Part shown: piece by piece, positions 47,696 to 59,552 of the stretch
How positions within the stretch are numbered: the first letter of the stretch is position 1
Layout of the letters: each line of letters starts with the position of its first letter
NCBI RefSeq assembly: GCF_002878395.1
Contig: NC_061115.1
Span: 217,990,606 to 218,054,605, forward strand
From: Capsicum annuum
Taxonomy: Eukaryota; Streptophyta; Magnoliopsida; Solanales; Solanaceae
Direction of reading: 5' to 3'
DNA length: 64,000 nt
The notes under the pieces: model-generated
What the model was told of the DNA's origin: nothing
Databases searched by the model: none
The model's input: only the letters and a program-made list of their open reading frames with translations
Program-made: the position numbers and the translations under genes

Positions 47696-48110
47696 ATGAA
47701 GGGAGTGAAGAGGTTCGGCAAGAAAGAGAAACTCAGTCCTCGATATATCGGTCCCTTTAGGATTCTTAGTCGCTTTAGCAAGGTAGCTTATGAGCTCAAA
47801 TTGCCTTCAGATCTAGCCTCAGTTCATCCAGTCTTCCATGTCTCATTGCTCAAGAAGTGCATAAGTGACCCAACAATTGTAGTCCCTATTCAGAGCATTG
47901 ATGTTCAGAATATGAAGAGATTCTAGTCGAAATCTTAGACTATCAGACTCGTAGATTGAGGAACAAAGAGGTCCCTTTAGTTAAAGTTCTTTGGAGAAAT
48001 CAGTCCATTAAGGGAGCTACTTAGGAAGCAGAAACAGATATGCATACCAAGTATCCTCACCTCTTCTCCGCCAATTCAGACCAAGCTCAAGGTAATAGTT
48101 CTCCTTAATC
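47696..48110 (+). pseudogene. A2 integrase C-terminus and chromodomain
   Basis: 47696-47926 is open: [18 protein letters not shown] and [14 protein letters not shown]. After a 1-nt shift near 47915 the chromodomain follows: VEILDYQTRRLRNKEVPLV, KVLWRNQ, then a stop at the usual tryptophan position, and DMHTKYPHLF. This supports placement in the chromovirus branch. Confidence 0.8.
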
Positions 48111-48419
48111 TTATTCATTTTCATATTCATAATCCCACTATAAACTTGGTATCTATTACCATTGCATGCTCAGTCATGCATTCATGTATCAGTTCAGTTA
48201 TAAAATTATGCATTAGCTATGCATTCTCATCTTGAGAAATTCAATTTATTAGAACACATAGTCACGCATACATGTATAAGTTATCCATGCATCAGATATG
48301 CATGAAGTATATTTAGCATGTCAGTTGTGAAGTCATGTCTCAGTCATTCATGTTTATTTCATGTTCAGCTTGTCTTTTATCCTCTCTCAGTTGATTCTTA
48401 TTCGAGGACAAATGTTCCC

Positions 48420-48429
48420 AACGGGGAGA
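48420..48429 (+). other. Polypurine tract of A2
   Basis: AACGGGGAGA, three bases before the 3' LTR. Degenerate remains of the hairpin motif (TTCGAGGACAAATGTT) lie directly upstream. Confidence 0.75.
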
Positions 48430-48432
48430 TAT

Positions 48433-50926
48433 TGTAAGACCCCGTAAACTCCTAAGTATGAAATTCAGCTCATTTGGCTTTACAAGCCTCAAGACTTAGA
48501 AAATTTTTACAAGTGTTCAACACTTAGTCTTATTTTAGACCTCCAAACTTCGGGGATTTATTTGATGACCTTCCCGACCTTTGTTTTTGGATTTTCAAGT
48601 TGCGTTGCGATGGGGCAAGGTCGTAGTACATCCCGGGTAAGTTTTTCAGAATTTTTTGGATAGAGTAAGGGTGTGTTTGGGTTTCCAAAATAGTACCTTG
48701 GGGCGATTAGCCCGCGCCACCCGAGCTAGAGCACTTCTCTAAGGCAGGCGCCGCTGGTCAAGCCCAGCAGACTTGGTGGGCGTCGTCTAGCGACTGCGGT
48801 GGTGCCCAGATTTTTAAGCATTCCTCCTCCGTGTTTTAAGGGCATTTTGGTCCTTTTCCACTCATATATAAGCTTCTTAACACGGGATTTAGCCTCTAAA
48901 ACACCAAAATATAGTGCTTTTGCTGAATTTCTCTCAAGAACAACCAAGGACAAGTCAAGGGTTTAATTGGGGGTTTCAAATTCCAAACTTAATTCACCGC
49001 TAACATTCACGAATTCTTAATCTAAGGTATGCGTAGTGTTCATCCACGTATTCCTTTCATCCGTGGAGTTCAAGAATCAATCTTTAAATACTAAATTATG
49101 ATTGTTTTGTGGTGATATGATTTTATACATGTTAGTGGTTGTTATTTGTGGAACACATTAATTTGAGTGGTTTAATATGGTAAAACTTATGAATATACCT
49201 ATAACTTAAAGAGTACATGCAAGGTGTTTGATAAAATGCTTAGGATGCTAGAAATCATGTTCCCATGGCTCAATAGCATTTAAATGGCAAGCCAATGTTA
49301 GTCATTATGATTTGTTAATAATTCCATGCTATTGTTGTGTTGCTTGTGTTGTGGTATGAAGCCTTCATGATAGTGGAGTTATACAATATGTACACGATAT
49401 ATATATATATATATATTCCATGCACTCCCTGCCATGCACAAGATGTTGAAAAACTACATGTGGTATACTATCCCCTACTTATGATATTGTGAATTATGGA
49501 CTCTACTCTTATGATCAAGTTAATCATGTGTGTCAGTTTCCTTCCACTGAGTCCTGAGGGTACTCGTACCCAAAAAATATAGCTATGTTCCTAGAGCTAT
49601 GTCATGTTTCACGAAACTCGAAATCAAGCCATGATTCAGTAGAAATCAGTCAGTCATGTGGCCCATGAAACCTTATGATCTCAGTCAGTTATCAGATATC
49701 AGTAGTATTCTGTCAGTCAATGAAATTCAGTAAGCTTAGTCCATGTACAGTCAGTTAAATCATGTTCAGTCTTTTCAGATGGGAGTAGGAGTTAGCACTG
49801 AGTGAACCCAAGGATGGGAACTTACATGTTTTATGAGGGTGTGATTCTTAGCAGTCATCCCTGCGTTCCAGAACTATGTAGCCAACATAGGTTGAGACAT
49901 CGTAGCCTGCTATATGAGGGTAGATGAGGTGGCTTAGCTTGTTATATGAGGGTTCCCACCGTTCTCACTAGAGTTACTTGTTATATGAGGGTTGCTCACA
50001 TGTTGTCTTTACCAGTGGCGTGGTAGGGCAGAGATTGGAACCCAGCTTAGCTATAATGGCACATATGGGGCATGTCGATTAAACCACTACCTCCCACAGT
50101 TTTAGTATTCAGTCTCAGTAAAAGAACTCTGATAGTGCTTCAGATATCAATATATTCGGACTATCAGATACAGTCAATTCAGTTATAGTACAGAACTCAG
50201 ATAGTTCCATCAGATTTAGGACTATCAAACACAATCGCCCATGTTATCAAAACTACAGTATTAGTCATGTTAGTTATTAGTAAACCATGTATTAGCATAC
50301 AGATTTGACTATCACACATTCACGATTCTAGTTACTATGTATGCATGTTTGCACTCTCACGTTCATATCAGTCAGTCAGTTAGCATTGTTCATACATGTA
50401 AACCCTTTTGTATTTAGCCTACCTCACTCGTATACTCGGTACATTCCCACGTACTGAAGTATTTGCACTATGGTGCTTTCATTTATGTTACACCATAGGT
50501 TCACAGACATGAAATCCAGATCAACAGTAGCATTCCAGTCGCAGAGTTGTAGTGAGTCCTCATTTATTCAAGGACGATATTATTTTATTCATTATTTCAT
50601 TTCAGTTTTGCTAGACGGAGTTAGTTGGAGATATGTTCCTTCAACTACTTATACAGACAGTACTTAGAGGCTTTTAGATTCAGTTCAGATTTATGTTCAG
50701 ATTTTAGATTCAAATTTAAGTTGTTTTGGGTATTCGTTACCCTATATAGATGTCATGTTTTTGTCAGATTCTTTATTTAGTTGAACCTTATGGCCTATTG
50801 TTCATATTTTCTGCATATTACATGTATATTATGCATCTATACAGATATTAGTCATGGGTTAGCTTATGATCCTTTGGGGTCATGAGCACTGTGTAACATT
50901 TCGGTTAAGATAATCGGGGCGTTACA
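48433..50926 (+). repeat. 3' LTR of A2
   Basis: 2494 bp, starting TGTAAGACCCCG and ending GGGGCGTTACA. It matches the 5' LTR closely, with a ~58-bp deletion near 49148 and a shorter segment near 50020. The start is intact here, while the 5' copy has lost 4 nt. Confidence 0.9.
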
Positions 50927-53860
50927 CTAACTCTGATCTCTTACTATTGATTCACTAGTGCATATTGCGTGCCTCCACTTAAATCTCAACATGTCATTCA
51001 AGCCTATCTTTATAACCACATATGAACTCCAAGGCAAACACCCATAAGGCATACTTCACATATTCTCTAATCCACTATTAATATAACTCCCAGGTGCTAC
51101 CCTAAGAACATACACACATAAATTTCCACTAACCATCACATATATCAAAGACTTGGCCCCAGATCATACTTCACACTTATGGCCTTATCTAAAATAAACA
51201 TACTATGATCTTCAATTAACAAGAAAAATTTCTCATCACCACTATCATCACATAAGGAGGAGTCACTAAAAGGTTAGACCATAAGACCTTGAAGAATGGG
51301 AGAATATTATACGAGACTTGACATTTAACTGAGGCCGAAGGAATAACAAATCAACATCAGGGATTTATCAAAGTGATCTGAATTGGGGCATACATGAATA
51401 TAAGCTGAATCTCGTCAATCATAAAGAGTATAGCATGAATTTTGGGAACTGAGCACACTATAAAGCATGAGTACATGAGTCATGAGCTGCATGACCTCAA
51501 TTTGAAGATCATAACATATGGAATGTGATTCCGACTACTGAATGAATTGGAACTCCTCATTTTTAGAACTGGAAAAGCACGTGATTCTCTATCATAGACA
51601 TGAACATGAACTATGATCATGGAATTGAAATGTAAAGCGTGAGTAAGTATTGGGATAACTAAAAAATACTGAGATGAGAATGGGTTGAGCCTCACCCTCA
51701 CTTCCTGATGTTCTATATCATACTGACATCACTACTAAAATCTGAGAGTCTGTCTTGGTCACTTGTTTTATGATCTCCCCCTTAGCTTTAAGCCATCATC
51801 TTAAGTTTGAGAGATCCTTTACTAGACTCTAAACTGAACTACACTCACTACACTCTAGGTTCTGGAATACAACAATACACGCAATTAGTAGGACTTAACC
51901 CGAATGGCTACACCCGGAAGAGGAAAACCCTCTGCTAATCCTACCTTCTGAGACACACTCTATCTTTTTATAGCCCCAATAGTCAATCATATAATACTTG
52001 AATACTTACTAACTTTGAATCCTCGTGAGTACCCCCATAGTCGGAGTTCACACTCTATAGCACTTCAACTTTTATTTCTATGAGCTCAACCTTCAAGAAC
52101 TCAATCCTAGCTTCTAACATTTAACATGGATATCACCAAGCCTTTGATGAACCATACTACTTCTGTCATAGCCTACCAATATTGCGACTCAAAACTTATA
52201 TCTCTCTGCCATGAGAATCAAGATCATATAAAAAAAACTCAACACTATCAATCAAAACTCCTTAACTTGGCTATTTAGAATACCATATTCCGTTCAAGCC
52301 TATTAGATCACTTCCATATAACCAGTATCATTAACCAAGAAATCATCATATCTACCTTTATGGACATCAACTGTTCAAACTTAATGTCTAGTGCTAAGCA
52401 TGATTTACAACCCAACCTGACACACAATTCTCACAAAATATTCATCATTAATCTTAAGCCACTATTCTTACATCCACATCCTACATTAAATTCAAGGCAA
52501 TAGTCTAGCATCAATCATCTACCACCAATGAAGAAGGCAACACAATATACTAGTCCATCAAATTGGGACATTCTATCCAAATACCTCAAAAATATACTAC
52601 ATACCTTCTTAGAAGTAGTACTAGTTTGCAACTACCAACGAAAACAAGGTCAAGGGGGTAAAGTCACATAATAGACATGGTCAACCTTAATCTTATATTA
52701 TAACCCCATACAATCTTATCTATTTATACGACTTTCTCACATCACACTTACTTACCCAAGCGTATATTTAGACTACCTTCAAATTCCAAAAATAATCATG
52801 AGTCTATAATTATAACTTACTGGCTTATCTAGCCATTTTCATACTTCAAGCAGACAACAATTCACCTTAACTAATAACTCCTTCTCTACCTTCTACTACA
52901 CTAACACACAAGGACGTATCACTTCATTACCAACTCAATCTCATGCAAAAAGATTCGGCTATACATATATTCAACCAACATAAGAACAACAAGTTGCTAG
53001 TGAATCAAAATAGGCCTCACATGGCTTCACTAAACTTTGATTCTTGTGTTTTGAACAAGAAAATGAAATGAATAACAAAGCAGCTATGCTAGTGAATCAT
53101 AAGAGCCCCACAGACTACCATATAATCCACACATGCTACTAAATACCACCTTAGTCTATCACTATAAAGTGGTAAATCATCCTTAAACATCGGTTATTCA
53201 ACTAAAATATTTATTTACACAAAAGTCACCCTCACTCTGACTTTTAATTTTGTGACTTCATATCACCAAGTTCTTGGTCTAATCTCACTACCAATAGGTC
53301 ATGACACCGACACTTTAACTTATACTACTAATCGGGTGGAAATACAGTTCCAACATTTTGCTACACATCATTCCCCTTGAAGCATGAAATCTGGAACATA
53401 AATTTTTGAAAAAGGACGGAATACTCTTAATACCGCAGTCCAAAAAGCATGATTTCATCAGAATCAAAGTTCACACAAAAATCAATATACTCTGAGGCAC
53501 TAACGAACTCTTCTCAAGTCCTTGCACAAATTTTAAACTCTTATATGGCTCAATCAGAAAGGACCATACCATTTAGACTCTAAACTTCTGCACTTGAATC
53601 ACCCCAATAGCGAGACATATCTGGGCATATCAAAGTAAGGAAAGAATTGGGATAACTTTACTTTTGTATTGGCGACACCATATCACGAATTAGAGTATGT
53701 AAGAGGAACATTCTGGCTCAATAGCATGAACTAGAACATGAAAAAAGGGAAACATTCCTAAACACCTAGTAGCCTCCTTCTTATAAGTGTGGCGCACTAC
53801 ACACCCATAAAAAGACTCTACCCGACCCAATTTTGCAGACACCTTGGGACCATGAACCGT
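50927..53860 (-). mobile_element. Interior of D, 5' part (non-coding)
   Basis: About 2.9 kb reading leftwards from the D PBS. I see no retroviral domain in any frame. The first ~1.4 kb correspond to E 112-1400. With the other part (39708-40739) the D interior is about 4.0 kb, close to E's 4.2 kb. This consistency between two copies argues that the family is non-coding as a whole and not just broken by chance. Confidence 0.75.
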
Positions 53861-53872
53861 GCTTTGATACCA
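53861..53872 (-). other. Primer binding site of D
   Basis: The minus strand reads TGGTATCAAAGC, iMet type with one change, 4 nt from the LTR end. The conserved leader lies at 53860-53752. Confidence 0.8.
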
Positions 53873-53876
53873 AGTT

Positions 53877-55268
53877 TGTCACGAATCAAACCAGGGCCCT
53901 GGCCGTGATGGATATCCCGAACTATGAAGGCCCGAGAGCCCTTCTAACTTGTAATCATATACACCATTCATATATAAATAGGAAATACAGAAATAAAATC
54001 TGCTACGGAAACATGGTTATAATCTAAATGTAGTTAACAATGAGGAATAAAATCCAATATCAACTAAACACCGTCTGAAAACCATCTGCGAAATCTCTAC
54101 TACATGATTAAATAAAAATTATCTAAAAACTGGGACAAGGCCCCCATAGACCAAAACCATAATAAATAATAACTATCTGAAAGAAACTAGGCCTTCTTAA
54201 ATATAGAAGGCTTACCAACTGGTACTCTTCACTCCTGTCTGATGAAATCTACTGCTTATCAGGACCCCTAGACTATGCCTCAGAACCTGGAGGGGGAGGA
54301 ATCAATATAGATGTACTGGTACGCAGAGCAATCAAAAATAAAGCTTTTATATAAATAAAATAGTTGGAGAGCAATTTGTCAAATACCATACATGAAGTAG
54401 TTCTAGAACACATGCGTACTTTCTGAAATTCATAAATCATTCTTGCCAATGCAATGTCTAATCTTTGTATTACTTTTGAGTTATGTGGCACTCCCCTACA
54501 ATTCTGATATTCCACGGGCGGTATAGAATCTACCATTGACTCGGCAGAGAAGCCCCCAAAACGAGTGTGCCGCAAGGTTGGAGTTTCTGATTCTGATACG
54601 CCACACAACACTAGGCCAGCGTAGTGTAATACACCCAGATCAGTAAATCACAATTTTGGGCAATGAGTTATCTGAACTCATGCCTTCTTCAGGGAACCAC
54701 CTAACATCTCTTTATGCCCAATTTTGTCCTATTCTGAATTATGCATTATTCTAGTTTCAATATCTGAAAATTCTGACTTCAAACATGCATTCTATTCTGT
54801 TCTGAATTTATCATGGCATAATCTGAATTGGTGTCATCACACCAAGACTTGCAAGTCCTATTTCTGAGCCATAATGTATCATGCATAATTCTTTCATTAA
54901 AGCACAGTTCAGACCACCCAAACATGCAAACAGTATAAAAGATTTCATGTTCTAAAAACACAAGTCAAAACTATGCTGAGATTATTCAAACATATGGTGG
55001 TTATGTGTTCTTTTGGCAAACATGCTACTCTTAGTTATATGCATATTCAACATTTATCAACATTTATAACCCTCTCTTTTTATATAGAAATCAAATTCAA
55101 GTCATAGCATAAATCAAGACATTTCATATCATGCTTTCAAGATGCAATTTAGAACAATTCATATCATATGAAAGATAAGAAAAATTATAACAAGAGAGGA
55201 GTTCATTATAATTCATGTTCTCAATTGAATATTCATCCTTAAACACATTTATACACACACACACACAT

Positions 55269-55309
<41 letters not shown>

Positions 55310-56177
55310 ATTTTTCTATCAATTTAGGGGAAGACCTAAAGGCCAAAACAATATCATCAATGCTTCTAAAACATGAATATATTCATAAATCTGAAAAAAC
55401 CCTTTCTTAAAATCAAGATTTCTATACCCATGAGATTTTAGAAAAACCCCGCGTACCTTAAATTAGAAGCTTTTGAATGAACTCTAACTTTTGGGATGCT
55501 ATACGTACGATTGATGGGTGTTTCTTGTATCCCTCGCAATGGGGATTCCAAATCTCGAAGAATTATTGAAAACCCATGGTGAAATCTTAAGATATTTTGA
55601 TCTTTGGGTTGAAACTCTAAGAAGTGTTCTTGAGAGAATTTGAGAAAATGGGGGTATAATTTGGTTATTAGAGGCTGAATCTAATGTTATTGGGGCTATT
55701 TAAGGGTGGTAAATGACCCAAATACCCCTCTTGGATGCGGAGCTTGACTGCAGGAAATTACACTGGAAGGAATAGGTAGGGCGCCACCTTGCTTATCGCC
55801 CTGGTTTACTGCCTCTCACAAAAATAGCTGTAACTTTTTTGCTCAGGTATCAGATTTTCTATGAAATTGGTATCGTTGGAAAGCTAATTTGAAGAGATTT
55901 CATTTTATATATAGTAGGCCCTCTAATTCATTATATACAAAGAGATATGGTCAATTGATGTTGACCCAAGTTTCGACGCTCACTCAACTCGAATGATAGG
56001 AAAGCTTTCAACTTGTCCTTGAGTTAGGGGACCTTTATGATCTTAATTCATGCTCAAATAGGTTCCCACACTCCATAATTGATTAACATACCAAATTTGC
56101 ATAGGATTTAAGGCTTTTGAATCATCTACGCATAGAAATAACGATTTTTGTTCTAGCCCAAAATGCGGAGTGTTACA
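53877..56177 (-). repeat. 5' LTR of D
   Basis: 2301 bp. On the minus strand it starts TGTAACACTCCGC (56177) and ends TCGTGACA (53877). It contains a (CA)n(TA)n microsatellite at 55253-55309 that is a simple AT tract in the 3' LTR. Confidence 0.85.
55253..55309. repeat. (CA)n(TA)n microsatellite in the D LTR
   Basis: About 16 CA units with one interruption, followed by about 10 TA units. Confidence 0.9.
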
Positions 56178-56329
56178 TTATTTCCCCCTTGGGATCATTC
56201 TTCCCCGAATGATGGGTAGGAATGTTGAAGCTTAAAGGTATGGAATAATGTGGATATGAATGTGTCTTCTAAGAGAGGATATAACTGATCTGAAACATTT
56301 AAACTTCTATCATGAAACTGAATTCTGAG
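56178..56329 (-). mobile_element. D-type interior end upstream of the D 5' LTR
   Basis: PPT, hairpin and about 130 bp more, almost identical to 39708-39859. It lies upstream of a 5' LTR, so either D was part of a tandem array like C, or the assembly joined two copies at the following gap. Confidence 0.75.
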
Positions 56330-56429
56330 NNNNNNNNNNNNNNNNNNNNNNNNNNNNNNNNNNNNNNNNNNNNNNNNNNNNNNNNNNNNNNNNNNNNNNN
56401 NNNNNNNNNNNNNNNNNNNNNNNNNNNNN
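56330..56429. other. Assembly gap (100 N)
   Basis: Exactly 100 N between retrotransposon sequence and low-copy DNA. The size is probably arbitrary. Confidence 0.95.
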
Positions 56430-56430
56430 A

Positions 56431-56514
56431 ATGATTTTGTTGATGTGAAAATAACATCAAGTAATTTGCCATGGTTGTTATGTCAAATCCATGACTTTCT
56501 CTTTCTCTTTTCAT
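56431..56514 (-). CDS. 5' end of a possible ZAT-like C2H2 zinc-finger gene, cut by the gap
   Basis: From ATG at 56512-56514 the minus strand is open for 28 codons up to the gap. It begins MKRERESHGFDITTMANYLM and continues LFSHQQNH. A basic start followed by an (A)N-x-LML-S motif is how short intronless plant ZAT11/ZAT12-type repressors begin; they act in the nucleus in stress responses. A TATA box lies about 155 bp upstream, and the stretch between is A/C- and pyrimidine-rich like a plant 5' UTR. Another ATG at 56541 is in frame (MHEIMVVLP then the above). No zinc finger is visible, because the rest falls in the gap or is lost. The assignment rests on a short motif and could be wrong. Confidence 0.45.
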
Positions 56515-56668
56515 TGGTAGAACCACCATGATTTCATGCAAATCTTGAAAAATGTTTTTTTTTTCTTTTTGTTCAAATATTTTTGTTGTGAATGGTTTTG
56601 GTAGGAAGAAGAAAGAATATGAAATATTTTTTAGGTTATGGTGGTGGAAATGTGGAATGATATTTATT

Positions 56669-56716
56669 TATTTATAAGAGTTTATAGTTGGATAGTTTGA
56701 CTAGTATTAGTTGACT
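56669..56716 (-). promoter_or_regulatory. TATA box and W-box-like motifs upstream of 56514
   Basis: The minus strand has TATAAATA at 56676-56669. Upstream of it, TTGACT occurs twice on the plus strand (56697-56702 and 56711-56716). This is the core bound by WRKY factors, common in stress-gene promoters. Confidence 0.4.
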
Positions 56717-57286
56717 TTTTGGTCTATGACGAAATTGTGCACGTTAATTACTTGTGGGATAAGTAATTACGGTTGATTTTATTCTCTTTCTCATTGTTAT
56801 GATTGATTAACTTCCTTTCTACTTAAGGGTGTGTTTAGTAAGAGAAATATATAATAATAAGATAATCAGTGTAATTTTATAAGTTATCGCTGTCTTTATG
56901 GATGAAAAGGTTGTTTCAATGGATCCTCAGTTTAGAAAAGGCTACGTATGAAACAAATAAATAAATTATCTTGTGATAATAATTCTTGCATATTTATCAA
57001 AAGCCAACAACTTATTTTTTTGGAAAATATTTTCTAATAATTTTTTTTTCCCCATCAATTACAATTAGTGGTATTTTTGGGTCAATAATATGGTGTGAAT
57101 AAAGTGAGGCGTCATGGGGTATGTAAGCATGACAATATAATTAGCAAATAGTACTAGTTGTACTACAAGTCTATATATAACATGCAAAGTTGACTAGTGA
57201 ACCAACCTTAAGATATTATGTTTTTAGTGTTTATGTAAATTCTTGCCACTTTCATTGTTACTAGAAATTCTATAGTTCCATTCACA
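56717..57286. other. AT-rich intergenic DNA
   Basis: It includes a 'gtgtgtttagtaag' near 56828 that resembles a MITE end, but no partner end was found. Nothing else is recognisable. Confidence 0.4.
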
Positions 57287-57291
57287 CTTAA

Positions 57292-57642
57292 TGTTAGAAT
57301 TTGTGATCCAAATTTTATTGATCTGATCCTAAAAGGTTCGCAGTACAATTCATATATGGGATTTTTTATGGAATTTGTGGTGGTAGCGTAAGGATCGGAC
57401 CGATGGACCTGTATGTTTTTTAGTCTAGGACTTATTTATATGCACGTATTTTATAAGTGCGTTTAGTGGGCTGTTTCGGATTGTTCTCAAATACACGAAA
57501 TTGAGACTATCGTCTCCACATTGTACTCCTCTACATTATAGTGAATTCCTCTGCCTCTACCTGTGATTTTTACCGCAAGGATTTTCATGTAAGTCTGTGT
57601 GTTCTTGTTTTTCCTTTTGCTTATTCTGTCAGATTCATAACA
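57292..57642. mobile_element. Solo LTR (351 bp) with a perfect 5-bp TSD
   Basis: It starts TGTTAGAATTTGTGATCC and ends GATTCATAACA, giving TGTTA/TAACA inverted ends. The target duplication CTTAA is at 57287-57291 and 57643-57647. The length and the 3' part ('cctctgcctctacctgtg' then 'catgtaagtctgtgtgttcttg') resemble Ty1/copia LTRs. No internal region is present. Confidence 0.8.
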
Positions 57643-57734
57643 CTTAAAACAGAATGTAAGTTGATAAAGTATTTTTTTTTCATGACTTGATATTCATATT
57701 AAATTCCGAATTTGAATTAGCATAAAAAATGAGT

Positions 57735-57895
57735 GAATTACATGATATTTATCCTAGCCTTGATAAATAGAATTACGTGGTATCTCATGCGATGGTGGCG
57801 GGGAGCTCGGTGACAGGTATTTCATGAATTTAATTTAGGTATGCAAAAGCTGATTTGAACACTAAAGTTATAAAAAATAAAAGTATCATATTGAG
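57735..57895 (+). mobile_element. Degraded SINE-like remnant
   Basis: The 3' part ('tatgcaaaagctgatttgaacac..aaagttataaaaaataaaa') follows the pattern of a Solanaceae SINE tail with an A-rich end. The upstream 'ggtggcggggagctcggtgacaggta' fits the same family. No tRNA-like head or duplication is clear. Confidence 0.35.
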
Positions 57896-57986
57896 GTTAA
57901 AGGATTCTCTAATGAAAGAGACTCCGTACCTAACATGACTCAAATCTGATACAACAAATAATTAAGAGTAAAGTATCTAATATTGA

Positions 57987-58230
57987 CCAAATTTGCTATA
58001 ACAAACTCCAACTTCGCCCTTGAACTAAATTTTAGTATTTTCGTCATCTTTTTTAGCTGACGTGACACCTTTTCTCAACCTTTTTAGTTGACATGGCACC
58101 TTTGACGTGGGCCCCATTTTATGTAATAAAGGTGTCACGTCAGTATAAAAAGATGACAAAAATACACTAAAATTGAGTTCTGGAGATAATAAAACATTGT
58201 AAAATTGGAGTGTGTCGTAGCGAGTTTTGG
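57987..58230. mobile_element. Hairpin MITE, about 244 bp
   Basis: Long imperfect inverted repeat. The left end CCAAATTTGCTATAACAAAC faces a right end whose reverse complement is CCAAAACTCGCTACGACACAC. The inner arms include a perfect GACGTGACACCTTT and its partner AAAGGTGTCACGTC (58059 and 58128). No ORF. The duplication is not resolved. Confidence 0.65.
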
Positions 58231-58741
58231 ATGCTTATCTCAATAATTAAGGATAACATGTATTTACGACTGCACCACAACCTTTACCATTTATAAAGAT
58301 TTAAGAAAAAAAAGCCACGCCCACAGAATAAAATTATTCATCCACACATGAAAATATGATGTAATTAATTTTTTACTACTCCAAAGATATTTGACGTATC
58401 AAGTTAAATAAAAAGATTATGTGAGATCAGAAACTTCTAATTAATTAATTAATAGACTGAATTGTGTGTGCTAATCGCGTTTAACATTATAGGTTGATTA
58501 CCAGCCTTCATTATATATTATATATTATATATATTGTTCACACTATATCATACTTCTATTTTAATTTATTTTGTGTCATATTTTATGGATACGGATCAAG
58601 GTAAAAGGTTGATAGATAGTCGAGTGTTCTGTTATTTCTCGTATTAATATTATTATTGTGTTATTTTCTTACTATCTTAAGTTTCGATTTTTTATTACAT
58701 ATTATTTCCTTTCTTACTGTTCTTTTCTACATTGTTGTATT
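58231..58741. other. AT-rich intergenic DNA
   Basis: It contains (TTAA)n near 58440 and a TATATTA-rich stretch near 58512. No gene is seen. Confidence 0.4.
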
Positions 58742-58922
58742 CAGAGACGGAATACGAATTTCTACTATGGAGGTTCAAAATTTGAAGAAAAACTAGTCGA
58801 AGTGGGTTCAATATCTACTATATATACATAAAAAGTAATTTTAATCAAGTATAAATAGTAAAACAATTCGTCGAAGAGGGTCGGACGAACCCCCTGACGA
58901 CAAAAGGCTGACTCTGCCCCTG
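58742..58922. mobile_element. hAT-like MITE, copy 1
   Basis: The ends CAGAGACGGAAT and GACTCTGCCCCTG form a terminal inverted repeat. Flanking 8-mers GTTGTATT and GTTGCTTT match at 6 of 8. The inner sequence ('ctactatatatacataaaaagtaattttaa...gtataaatagta') is shared with the copies at 59034, 59193 and 61048. Confidence 0.7.
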
Positions 58923-58943
58923 GTTGCTTTTCTTTTTTTCCGT

Positions 58944-59033
58944 ACTGATTTTGTAATGTTTTACTTGAGCCGAGGAACCTTAATAGTCTCTCTACGTATA
59001 CAAGGTGAGGGTAAAGTTGTGTACACATGCATC
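58944..59033 (+). mobile_element. SINE-like fragment
   Basis: 'ttgagccgagga..' then 'agtctctctacgtatacaaggtgagggtaaagttgtgtacac' follows the middle part of common Solanaceae tRNA-derived SINEs. It is interrupted by MITE copy 2 at 59034. Confidence 0.4.
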
Positions 59034-59407
59034 TAGTGACGGAGTCTTGATTTTCATTAAGAAGTTTAAAATGTGAAGAAGTAAATACGCAAAGAAGTTA
59101 ATAGAATTCGATATCTACTATATACATTTATAAAAATAATAATTTTAACCATGCATATTATACAATATAATTTTTGTTAAAGTGGTTCCAAACAGAGATG
59201 GGGCCAGGATTTCAATTAAGAAAGTTCAATATTTGCAAAAAAAACTAACGAAGGAGGTTTAACACCTACTATAGATACATAAAAATTAATTTTAGTCATG
59301 TATAAATGATATATTTTTTCATCGAAGGGGGTTCGGATTAACCCCTACCAAAGGGCTGGCTCCGCCCCTGATTCCGAACCCCCTTACCCCTGCCTCGCCC
59401 TACCCCT
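59034..59407. mobile_element. hAT-like MITE, copy 2, split by copy 3
   Basis: The left part 59034-59192 begins TAGTGACGGAGTC and follows the family to 'gtggttccaaa'. Copy 3 occupies 59193-59370. The right remainder (attccgaaccccc..ccctacccct, 59371-59407) matches the expected end only loosely. Confidence 0.5.
59193..59370. mobile_element. hAT-like MITE, copy 3, nested
   Basis: CAGAGATGGGGCCAGG at the left and GGCTGGCTCCGCCCCTG at the right give terminal inverted repeats. The 8-mers GTTCCAAA (59185-59192) and ATTCCGAA (59371-59378) match at 6 of 8. 178 bp without an ORF. Confidence 0.75.
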
Positions 59408-59552
59408 ATATACACTATCTTTTTCAGATCTTATCCTACCTCGCTTTGCCCTTGTACACACCATTATTTTTTAGGAAAAAATACATAAAGTAGCATACTT
59501 AAGTATTAAATTATAAAAAATAGCAACACTTTTATCAAATTACATTTTGTAG

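Larger units (their letters stand above)
40740..50926 (+). mobile_element. Element A2: full-length Ty3/gypsy chromovirus, nested in D
   Basis: 5' LTR 40740-43299, PBS 43304, gag 43520, protease near 44740, RT 45122, RNase H, integrase, chromodomain, PPT 48420, 3' LTR 48433-50926. The LTRs are of another family than B, C, D and E. Coding regions are longer and less broken than in B and C, and the RT active site is intact. No 5-bp duplication is visible (TATAT on the left, CTAAC on the right). Confidence 0.9.
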
